Below are positions 33,040 through 43,342 of a DNA stretch of 64,000 bases, one piece after another. The notes beneath the pieces were generated by a model, which saw nothing but the letters and a program-made list of their open reading frames with translations, was not told the origin of the DNA and did no database searches. The stretch comes from Silurus meridionalis (lineage: Eukaryota; Chordata; Actinopteri; Siluriformes; Siluridae). The stretch lies in contig NC_060886.1 in the NCBI RefSeq assembly GCF_014805685.1, positions 23,907,108 to 23,971,107 on the forward strand, read 5' to 3'. The first letter of the stretch is position 1. Each line of letters starts with the position of its first letter. The translations under genes were made by a program, and so were the position numbers.

Positions 33040-35340
33040 ATCCCGAACCAGAATTTCATACCGGATCGGTCGAGGCCCGGGTTATCAATAACCGCCACAG
33101 GTATTGTTAGCCAACAGGGTAGAGGTGGAAATTGGGCTACTGTTGTCCAGGGGAGGGAGAGGAGGAAGACGTCCACAGAGACAGCAGGGAAAGGAGGAGT
33201 GTAGGAGAGTGGAGGTTAGAGTGGGCACTTTAAATGTTGGTACTATGACTGGTAAAGTGAGAGAGGTAGCTGATCTAATGGACCGGAGAAAGGTAGATAC
33301 GTTGTGTGTTTAGGAGACTAAGTGGAAAAAAAAATAAAGGCCAGGAACATTGGAGGTGGGTTTAAACTCTTCTATCATGGTGTGGATGAAAAGAGAAATG
33401 GTGTAGGGGTGATTCTGAAGGAAGGGTATAGTAAGAGTGTAGTGGAGGTGAAGAGAGTTTCTGAAGAAGTGATGAACAGGAAGCTGAAACAGAACGGAAG
33501 AGACAGAGACATGGTGGTGGAATGAGGAAGTGCAGGAAAGCATAAGGATAAAGAGGTTGGCGAAACAGAATTGGGATCGGCAGAGATATGAGAAAAGTAG
33601 GCAGGAGTACAAGCAGATGCGGCAGCAGGTGAAGAGGGATGTGGCAAAAGCTAAGAAAAAGGCATATGAGGAGCTGTATGAAAAGCTGAACAGTAAGGAA
33701 GGAGAAAAGGATTTATACCAATTGGCCAGGCAGAGGGACCGAGCTGGGAAGAATGTCTTGCAAGTTAGAGCAATAAAGGATGGAGATGGAAATGTGTTGA
33801 CTAGTGAGGAGAGAGTGTTGAAAAGTGGAGGGAGTATTTTGAGCAGATAATAAATAAAGAAAAGAAGTAAGTAAGGAAGTAAGAAGGGGGTAGCAGCAGC
33901 TTTTAAGAGGATGAAGAGTGTAAAGTCAGGTGGACCAGATTTCATTCCAGTAGAAGCATGTAGATGTCTTACTCTTAAGGGAGATGGCAGTGGAGTTTTT
34001 AACTAGATTGCTTAACAAAATTTTGGAAGGTGAGAGGATGCCTAAGGATTGAAGAAGAAGTGTACTGGAACCGGTTTTTAAGAATAAGGGAGATGTGCAG
34101 ACCTGCAGTAACTACAGGGAATAAAGTATGATATGAAAAAATATGTAAAATATGATCAGTCACACCATTAAGTTTTAGGAAAGAGTAGTGGAAGCCAGGC
34201 TGAATGAAGACCATCTGAATGGTAAACATCTGTGAGCAACAATATGGTTTCATGCCAAGGAAGAGCACTACAGACACAATATTTGCTTTGAGAATGTTGA
34301 TGGAGAAGTATAGAGAAGGTCAAAAGGAGTTCTAGTTCTAGAGAAAGCGTACAACAGAGTGCCAAAAAGAGAAGTTGTGGTATTGTATGAGGAAGTCAGG
34401 TGTGGCAGAGAAGTTTTTGAGAGTGGTGCAGGACATGTATGAGGACAGTGTGACAACAGTTAAGTGTGCAGTAGGAATGAAAAACTGGTTCAAGGCGGAG
34501 GTGCGTTTGCATCAAGGATCAGCTCTGAGCCCTTTCCTGTTTGTAGTGGTGATGGACAGGTTAACAGATAAGGTCAGACAGGAGTCTTCATGGACTATGA
34601 TGTTTGCGGAGGATATTGGTATTTGTGGTGAGAGTAGGGAGCAGGTTGAGAAGAGCCTGGAGAGGTGAAGGTACGTGCTAGAGAGAAGGGGAATGAGAAG
34701 GGGAATGTCAGTAGGAGTAAGACAGAGTACATGTGTGTGAATGAGAGGGAGGGCAGTGGAGTGGTGCGGTTGCAGGGAGAAGAGGTGGTGAAGGTGGAGG
34801 AGTTCAGGTACCTGGGGTCAACAGTGCAAAGTAATGGAGAGTGTGTTAGAGAAGTGAAGAAAAGAGTGCAGGCAGGATGGAGTGGTGGAGAAGAGTGGCA
34901 GAAGTGATTTGTGATAGAAGAGTGAAAGGGAAAGTTTATTGGAATGTGGTGAGACCTGCGATGTTGTATGGTTTAGAGATGTGGCATTGACTAAAAGACA
35001 GGAGGTGGAGCTGGAGGTAGCAGAGCTGAAGATGCTGAGATTTTCATTGGGAGTTATGGGGTTGGACAGGATTGAAAATGAGTTTATTAGAGGGACCGCA
35101 CATGTAGGACGTTTAAAAGACAAGGTGAGGAGGCATGATTGAGAGGGTTTGAACATGTGCAGAGGAGGGACATGGCTATATAAGAAGAAGAATGTTGAGG
35201 ATAGAGCCGCCAAGCGGGGAGGAGGTTTATGGATGTGGTGAGGGAAGACATGCAGGTAGTTTGTATGAAAGAGGCAGATGTAGAGGACAGGGTTGCATGG
35301 AGACGGATCATTCACTGCCACGACCCCTAACAAGAGTTCA
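33040..35340 (+). pseudogene. decayed RTE-like LINE: endonuclease and reverse transcriptase
   Basis: 5' leader at 33050-33120 (CpG-rich, gaggcccgggttatcaataa). An apurinic-endonuclease start follows at 33209 (RVGTLNVGTMTGK, then VDTLCV-stop-ETKW, where CAG has become TAG before the catalytic Glu). GGGFKLFYHGVDEKRNGVGV lies near 33354. After about 33490 the frame jumps to the linker (KRLAKQNWDRQRYEKS), implying loss of much of the endonuclease. RT motifs follow: a GPDFIPVEA-like motif near 33930, a QGSALSPF box near 34515, and FAEDIGIC near 34606 where the usual FADD has lost its first catalytic Asp to Glu. A C-terminal region with SRSKTEYMCVNEREGSG and EFRYLGSTVQSNGEC runs to about 35330. Many frameshifts are present. 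Clade assignment is tentative. Confidence 0.85.
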
Positions 35341-35713
35341 GTATGCCATCCTTTTTATGTGCAGAACATAGTTCAAAGTTTCCTCAAGAAGATATTAAGT
35401 GGCAGACCTAGTTTGTTTATTCTCCACCTCGCACTTTGAGCACATTTTTTACAATTATTATAAATGCTTGCAAACATACACAGAAATTTGAGTTAGCGCA
35501 CTGTGGCTACTCACACGCTAATGCTGTGGATTCTTTATTGTTTTATGTCCAGCTTCAAAGGGTTCATTTAAAAGGAGAAAATCCTGAAAATTTAACATCG
35601 AGTGAGTGCATGAAGGATGGCAGGAATAAAGATATTTGTTAAAGAATGCTGAAATAAGTAGAACAGTTAAGTAGGTCATTTCTTTTTAAAATTAAATATT
35701 AATTTTAATACAG

Positions 35714-35721
35714 GCACACAC

Positions 35722-35755
<34 letters not shown>
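35714..35755 (+). repeat. (CA)n microsatellite
   Basis: About 20 CA units with one CG interruption. Confidence 0.97.
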
Positions 35756-35757
<2 letters not shown>

Positions 35758-37123
35758 GTATTACCCAAATGAGGTCTAACAAATGTAAACAATTAAATTA
35801 AATTTTCAACTTATTTAATTGTTATTTTTTTTTCAATTCTTTATTTTTCAATGCAATAACAACAATGTAGTGGTAAAGTATTTCTTTAAATATTTAATTG
35901 TATTTAAATAATTACAATTGTGCCAATGTAATTGATTACTCAATTTAATCGATATAAAATAGTGAATTACGTTAATTATATTTTTCTTTTATTTGTATAA
36001 AAAAATCTAAAATATTTTATTTATTTTTTAATCAAGCAGGCCTTTTATAAAAATGTTTTAAAAATGTAAACTGTTCAAATGTTGACACATGCTATTTCTG
36101 TTTCTATCTATTATTTCTACCCAAACTGAGCATTCCTGTGGCAGCACCTAGTGGTATTTTACCACACTGCTGACACTTCCTTTGATAAGCTACAAATTTA
36201 ATTATAGCACTTAATAAGATCCTAAATTAGCCTGTCAGAGGCAACAGTTGCAAAGAAAAACTCTAAGACAACATTCAGAGGAAGCAGATTAAAAAAAGGA
36301 ACTCGTCTTCTACAACTGTATACTCTATAGACTAATACTGTGCAGAAAGCACAGTTCAGTATGAGTATATTGTAAATAAGTGTCTTAGGGTGACCACAGG
36401 GCAGTTTATGTGATTGTAGATTGGGTACAAATCACAGTATGAAGTCAAGATTATTTGCTGAGGTGCAAATATTTAAGGTATGCATGTGGGGAAATCTAAC
36501 ACAGTTTTTCCTCTGTCAAAAATAGGTCAACGTTCTTAGAATTATTCATGCAAGCACCACGAAACTACTCTATCAAAAACGGGAGAAATATTTCATTTCT
36601 CACTCTCCTAAACCCCTCAGAAACATTCATCCTATGTCTTTCTGCTTTTCTTAATCAATAACAGTTGCACTGTGATTTATGCTTTTATCTCATTCAAGAA
36701 CCTAGAAAAAAAAAAATTTACCACAATTTTCAAAAAAGAGGTAATCTGTAATGACAGAGAGAATTCAGGCTCTTGGTAGGGTGCCAAAGGATATAGAGGA
36801 AGAAAATGAATTAAGGATACAGCCTGTACCCGAGTGCCAGAGGCACGGACTGTGAAAAACAGGTCGATTTTTTTATACAGGGATAATCAAATCCAGTACG
36901 GCTCTCCAACAGGAGTCGTTCGACCTTCAGAGCCATCAACATTTAAAATAAACCATGTGCACTGTGAATCAATGTCACTTTTACATGCCATAAACTATCA
37001 TCGGAGTCTAGGACCTTTTTTTGTTGTTTTAGGGCCTTCATGACTACAGATTTATACAAGCACTCTGATTACAATAAACACCCTTTTACAGTACAATACT
37101 GTAGGACAACAGCATACCTAACA

Positions 37124-37124
37124 A

Positions 37125-37177
<53 letters not shown>
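37124..37177 (+). repeat. (TC)n microsatellite
   Basis: About 26 TC units with one interruption. Confidence 0.97.
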
Positions 37178-37180
<3 letters not shown>

Positions 37181-38559
37181 AAGCTGTATTTTTACTTTTT
37201 AGTGGCTTTTTCTCTTGAATAACTTGACAGTGGCTAACTATATACTGTTGCGAGTAGCTCAGCATAGATACCTAAAAACCTGCACTTAAGAACTGCTGCT
37301 GTAAACATAAACACTGTCTTGTACTCATCCGATGACCCCCATTCACAAAACACTAACCTATTTAACATCCTTTTTAATCACACTTAATTATAACTTTAAA
37401 GAATACACTAAAAAAGCAATGATTCATTATCTCACTATTGTGTATCACCCAGAAAAACATGTTGCCCTTTGAGTATCTTTTCTCTCTGATTTGCCCTTCA
37501 TGTCACCTCAGGGAATTATTATTATTTTTTTACATTTCCACTTTGCCACTAAAATGTTTAGAAGTATTTAGTATGACTAGATTTCTCTAAAGGACTCCCA
37601 ATAACACTACAGTTACCATCTGTGCTCACTTTTACTTTTTACTGTTACTCACTAGTCTGCAAACATACACTTCTCAAAACGTTTGTGAAAAACAAGGGCG
37701 TCACATCCCCTGACCTAAGCCTCTCTTTGAGCATTTATTTTTTGAGTGGCCTCTTTGAAGGTAATAACCCCAATACCACAAGAGACAGACAGAGAAAGAG
37801 AGAAAGAGAGAGGAGGGAAGGGCCTGCAACAGGATCACACACAAAATTCATATACAAAATCCTGTATAACAAAAGCAATAACTTTCAGTGCCAAAGCACT
37901 GACGTTGTCTTGTCAAAATCTTGGTAACCTCATTAAGTGAAAACACACTTAAGGTTTGAGTTCATTGTATTGTACAATCAAGTTCCACAGCAATGAAATG
38001 GCAAAGTATAACAATAAAATCAACATCACGGTTAGTGTAAATACTGTCTGATTTAGATTCAGGAAATCCACTCAGCTGTTCACGTTTGACCGAGTTAAAC
38101 AACTCATATTTATATTTACACCAAACAAGCCAAAAGGCTGATATGACTGAAAACTCATGTGACTTATCCACAAACATACTGACAGCAGAGGGATTCATTT
38201 AGAGTAACAGCTCTCATCTAATCCAAGTCTTACCCAATCACTGATACTGTACTTGAGGACTTATTATCAGTCCCACTGTTTGAATCACTTCAAAATACAG
38301 GTAAAACTTGCATTTATGATCATATGTGCCCTTATATATTGTCATATATATTTATTTATTTATTCATTTTTTTTTATATACAGGATCCCTTTTCATGCAA
38401 GACGTCAGTAAAAATTGCTTGGGACTCCTCAAGAACCTGAAGATTCTTTGGCTGTGTAATTCTTATGTGAAAATGAGAATGCTACTTTTTTCTTACAGCA
38501 TTTCTTACAGGCACTGAGTTCCCCAACCTGGACACTGTATAAGCAAACAAAGGCCAGCA

Positions 38560-38965
38560 GCATCAGCAAAGACACCATTAATCCAGCAAACAGAATGTTT
38601 GCCCCCTTACCATCTGGAAAAAGGTACAGGGCCATCAAGACACATACAAACAGACTGAAGTGCAGATTTCGCCCCTATTTCCACATTAATTGCCTAGTTC
38701 TTTACAGTTATTAAGGAACATTAAGGACCATTTTACATTAAGCTTCCTTTTTTGCTGCTATACATGAACTTTAACACTTTTCAATCTATACAATGTGCAA
38801 TATATCTCTAAAGGTTTTATACTATGTGCAAAATATTTCTCACAGAACACATTTTAATAGTCAAGCCATCATACATATGTGCAATATTGTATACATTCTA
38901 CATTATATTCCCTTTTCTCTAAGTTGTATTGTGTATTGTCAAAACTAAATTTCATTGTATTTGTA
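38560..38965 (+). pseudogene. L2/Rex1-type LINE 3' end with C-terminal coding remnant
   Basis: From about 38607 the + strand encodes LPSGKRYRAIKTHTNRLK followed by CRFRP. This is the conserved C-terminal motif of CR1/L2/Rex1-type reverse transcriptases, normally LPSGRRYR...RTSRLRNSF. It is followed by a 3' untranslated tail rich in tgtgcaatat words, ending near aaatttcattgtatttgtat. The element is heavily 5'-truncated, as is typical for LINE insertions, and cannot encode an enzyme. Confidence 0.75.
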
Positions 38966-39134
38966 TAAAATAGAAAAAAATACCTTACTTTATATATCTA
39001 CACTTTTTTGCAAAAAGTTTTTACATTACTTTTAACAACAGGCTTCTGTTTCTAAATGGACAGTTAATACCATGATAGGTTAAACTCAATAATTTCACTC
39101 TTAGTTAGCATAGTGTGAAATATTCAAGTTAATT

Positions 39135-39181
39135 ATGGATGGATGGATGGATGGATGGATGGATGGATGGATGGATGGATG

Positions 39182-39273
<92 letters not shown>
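39135..39273 (+). repeat. compound (GGAT)n-(GATA)n microsatellite
   Basis: About 12 GGAT/ATGG units, then about 22 GATA units. The minus-strand frame of Ser-Ile-Tyr-Leu repeats is an artefact. Confidence 0.97.
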
Positions 39274-39274
<1 letters not shown>

Positions 39275-39873
39275 CCTTGGATGCTACTTTGGACTTTGGA
39301 TGCTAAAATCTTGTAATTATTTAATGGATTTAATAGCTTCAATTAGGATAATAATCAAGGATCAGACACGGTATTTTTCCCAAAATCAAAGTCAGTCTTA
39401 TTATGAGCAAAGCAAAAGTAGCTGAAGGGAGCACAGTAGCTTCTGAGGTCCTATATACTATTATTAAAGTAACAATTGTAATATACACTTTTTTTTTGTC
39501 ATTTTTTTAATATTTTGGGTGAGATAGCTCTGTTCTAATGAAAATAAAAACGAGACATATGGTTATAAATCTAAACAAAAAAACCCCTATAATTTAAACA
39601 TTTAAATGTATTATTTGGCCTAATCTATTTAACCTTTTAAAGCCTACAGACCCATAGACAATAATTATATTACCTGCAAAACATAAATATTCTGTATAGT
39701 GTGCCTTAAGGATCTGATTAGAGTAATGCATAACTTTTCCAATTAAGTTTCAGACTGGTCTATTAAAATCACAAATGACAAGAAATTTAAAACAATTATT
39801 TGTTCATTTATACCTGTTCTGTAGTTTGATTCTTCTCTTACAGACGCCCTCTATAAGAGAAACTTATGCTCAC

Positions 39874-39874
<1 letters not shown>

Positions 39875-39912
<38 letters not shown>

Positions 39913-39917
39913 TGTTT
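39875..39917 (+). repeat. (TG)n microsatellite
   Basis: About 20 TG units with a TGGG interruption. Confidence 0.95.
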
Positions 39918-40198
39918 GGCTCTGGTTTAATGAGTGCAAGGACATTAATTTAATGAGAAAAAAAGTGCTTTGTCGACCTCAATGATAAGGACAGCAGAGT
40001 ACGACATTGCCTACTATTAAAATGCCAATACCCCAAGATTGATCTGTCGCTTACAGAGAAATGCTTGCAAAGATCATATTGCTGCATCCATATAGACAGC
40101 CAGTAAGAGGAAGCTCTTACATTTTTTAATTACTGAAAGTGCAATCGCCCTTTCTCGCTCTCTCTATAATTCACTTTCTTACTCTCTCCTCAATTTCA

Positions 40199-40202
<4 letters not shown>

Positions 40203-40244
<42 letters not shown>
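40203..40244 (+). repeat. (TC)n microsatellite
   Basis: About 21 TC units. Confidence 0.96.
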
Positions 40245-40249
<5 letters not shown>

Positions 40250-40799
40250 CTCTCTATCTCTAATACATTGCCAGTGACTACAATTGACTTGATTCCAACT
40301 GTGCTTAAGAATCATGGATTTAATTAAACAACTGACCAACCATTTCACAGGGAACATAATATTCTACAATGATTTGTGGCAGCATTCCATTAAAATTCCA
40401 TCAGAATTAAGTATAAAAGTTGGAGGATAAATTGAGATCCTATGATTGTTTTCAGGATTTTTTTTTCTGCAGCACATCCTCACATGGAAATGCCATCTAG
40501 CACCTGATGAATGAAGAACAATTTGAGAAAAAAGACAGAAAGAGAGATGAATTAAGCAAGAAATGAATCATGGCCAGGCATATGCTGTTGTAGAAAAATA
40601 ATCAATAAATGAGTGATATGATGTATTCCCTGATTAATTTTTATAACAAGATAAAATTAATACACAGCAATCTGCCAAGCTACACTCCCCGCCCAGCTTT
40701 TTAGGACTACCTTCAAATCCATATGGGTTTTTAGGCATTCAGGAATCTTTTCTCCAGTCTTCAACTGTCTAATTTCTGGGATTCTGTTCCAGACAGGAG

Positions 40800-41310
40800 T
40801 TGAACCTGAAGTGGTATTCTGATGTAGTAGCTCAATCACCCCAAATCTTGATGTGTTATGCATTGAGATGCTATTCCGTCCAGCATGTTTGTAAAGAGTG
40901 CTTAGTTGAGTTGCTAAAGACTTCCTGTCAGCTCAAACCAATCTGGTCTTTCTCCTCTGATTTTAGTAATCAACAAAGTGTTTCAGCTGGAAGACCTCTA
41001 ATGCACGGGATGTTTTTCAATTTTCGCACCATTCTAATGTCACACATTCTAATAAGCCATGTGTGAAATTCTCAGGAGATCAGCAGCTTTGTATACATAA
41101 TCAAAGTATGTATACAAATGTATACATAATTAAAGTCAAAGAAATCATGCTTTCCTATTCCAATGTATGCTTGATGTCTGAAGATTAACCGATGCTCTTA
41201 ACCTGTATCTTTGTTATTTTATGCTCTGAGCTGCTGCCATTTGATTGACTAATTGGATACTTACACAAATAGAAGGTATTCCTATTAAAGTGTATGGTAA
41301 GTGAATAAAC
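40800..41310 (-). pseudogene. decayed Tc1-like element (helix-turn-helix end)
   Basis: The + strand carries in order agagtgcttagttgagttgc, cctgtcagctcaaaccaatc, tggtctttctcctctgattt, gaaattctcaggagatcagc and gctgctgccatttgattgac. It closes with tattcctattaaagtg. This order matches an abundant fish Tc1-like family whose transposase is read on the minus strand, its DNA-binding domain being encoded near the right-hand end. A duplicated gtatacataat stretch at about 41090-41130 interrupts it. No intact frame remains. Confidence 0.6.
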
Positions 41311-42566
41311 AATTGATCCTTCACCAAGAAAGACCTTTATAGAAACATATTCAAACAAATGCTATTCAAACAAATTTAAATTTTGTAATCAAACCAACTG
41401 TCAGGCTGGTGTTAGAAACTAAATCAGTGATCAGAATCAAGCAGAATCAACCAAACAGCTGTGATAAAATAAAAAATAGAATTAAATATATAGAATACCA
41501 CAACACTTCACGTGTATGACCATCATTAAAATTAGTTCATAATGCACATCAGTGAACATGGAACAGTTAAACCAATTCAACTAGCTGTCTGATATCAGGC
41601 TTTGCTTTGCTTATAGCAGGGCAAGGTAATATCCTGGTTCAGTCTCATAAAGGTGTCTGATTTTCTTATCACACTCTCTTTTCTCTCTTGAATCTCATTC
41701 TGTATACACATGTAATCTGATGCTTACAAATCACACTCCATAGATGAATAGTATGTGTCATACCATTCAGGAATATTACAAGCTCCCAGTGATAAAATAA
41801 TTCATGCAATACACTGGTTCAATAAATGGTATATGCCTTTGTTCTCCAGATTATAGATAAATGTAGCCTCAAATGTGTAATTTTCATCAGAGGTAACTCA
41901 AAGGTCATGGATGTGTAACAATTTTAAATTACAAATTTGCTTCCAGTTGGAAGCTTTTGTGGAAAAGAAACAGAACTTTTAGGTTCCCTCAGATTGATAA
42001 ACCAAAGGATATTGAAGAGGCTGCATAAACAATTTAATTATGAGTGTGCAACAGTGCTCCATAACGTAGAATTATGTACTTTAATTAAGAGTCTAAAAGG
42101 TCCATGAAGCATAGTCAGGGTGTCACATTTTAGAGATGTGGAAATCACAACCAACTAGCTAGTTTTATTATTTGGTCCATTTTGTTAATATAATAGACTG
42201 GTCAAAGATCCTAAATGTTCTGGCTGATATGATAATAAAACAAAGCTGCTTGAGCCCATACAGAAGACAATAGGGATAATTGGAAGATTATAGATTTGCC
42301 AGTTGACTTATTCACCATATTCACCAGAACCCACTGCTGTCTCTGTTTGATCAATAAAAAACTAGAATCGTCGAACGGTGACAACAGTTACAGTTACGCC
42401 GTGTTTTCAGTTTGCTCACAGGGTACAAAAAAATTATTTTTATTTTGAACCCTTCTGAAAATGCTTCGCTTCCTGATTTGCTTTAAGCGCTTCATTAATT
42501 GATTGTTCACTTTCATGTAACTTACTGACAGAAATGCATGTAATTGGTTCATTCCTATGAAATATA

Positions 42567-42568
<2 letters not shown>

Positions 42569-42640
<72 letters not shown>
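42569..42640. repeat. (TA)n microsatellite
   Basis: About 36 TA units. Confidence 0.97.
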
Positions 42641-42643
<3 letters not shown>

Positions 42644-43031
42644 TTATTTTTTTTTTTTTTTTACCATAAAGTTCTATGTAGAACCCTACTGCACTGTGAT
42701 TCTTCTTAAGGAAGTGTTCCATGAAGAATCCACTGTAATAGGAACCTTATAAGTTATATTATACTACATTATTCTAGTAGATGAAGAGTCATAGAAATTT
42801 CCATATGCACTAAATGCATATTAAAGTATGGCTTGTAAATCAAAATGACCAATTCTTCTTGAACTTGTAAGTTTATACATTTTACTGTGAGCTGAGGGTT
42901 TTATATCAATCCTATTGAATCCTTTTACAGTTAAATCATTTACTCAGTCTAATATTATTATATTATTATATATTATATTATTGTTTGCCTGGGAATTCTG
43001 GCTATGGAATATCATGATATCCAATAAAATA

Positions 43032-43034
<3 letters not shown>

Positions 43035-43123
<89 letters not shown>
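43035..43123. repeat. (TA)n microsatellite
   Basis: About 44 TA units. The IYIY peptide frames in both strands are artefacts. Confidence 0.97.
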
Positions 43124-43126
<3 letters not shown>

Positions 43127-43246
43127 CAAGTGTAAATAAATATTAAATAAAGTGCTTGTTTAGCCCTAACTTAGAAAGACACTACTGCCCTACGAGCCTC
43201 TTACATAATTGTGCTACGCTGTGTTGTGAAACAGGTGCAGGCTTAC

Positions 43247-43342
43247 CGTCTCCTTTCTGGGAACCTTCAGAGGAAAAAAACAAAAGAACATAAACTTCCA
43301 CCAGCTGAAAAATGAAGCCAGACACCAATTCAGACGAGTCAT
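43247..43342 (-). CDS. candidate first coding exon (hydrophobic N terminus), unknown gene
   Basis: On the minus strand an ATG at 43342 opens exactly 32 codons, ending in phase 0 at a GTAAGC donor (43246-43241). The peptide starts MTRLNWCLASFFSWW, continues with a strongly hydrophobic KFMFFCFFPL segment and ends KVPRKET, as expected for a signal peptide or signal anchor. The upstream minus-strand sequence (43345-43640) is less A+T-rich than its surroundings and could be a 5' leader. A four-codon upstream frame overlaps the start. No acceptor exon was recognised, and the gene cannot be named. Chance remains possible. Confidence 0.28.

Larger units (their letters stand above)
35341..38540. other. 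spacer, no gene seen
   Basis: A+T-rich, with a CA repeat (35714-35755), a TC repeat (37124-37177) and a GA-rich patch at 37785-37815. No supported exon. Confidence 0.55.
39274..40780. other. spacer, no gene seen
   Basis: Contains TG (39875-39917) and TC (40203-40244) microsatellites. No supported exon. Confidence 0.55.
41311..43240. other. spacer, no gene seen
   Basis: A+T-rich. Two long TA tracts (42569-42640 and 43035-43123) and an oligo-T run at 42646-42662 dominate. Confidence 0.55.

Noticed and set aside
33310..33945. 211-codon minus-strand open frame
   Set aside because: Antisense to the LINE endonuclease and linker region, whose + strand matches known LINE motifs.
34818..35333. 171-codon minus-strand open frame
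   Set aside because: Antisense to the LINE C-terminal region; no homology recognised on this strand.
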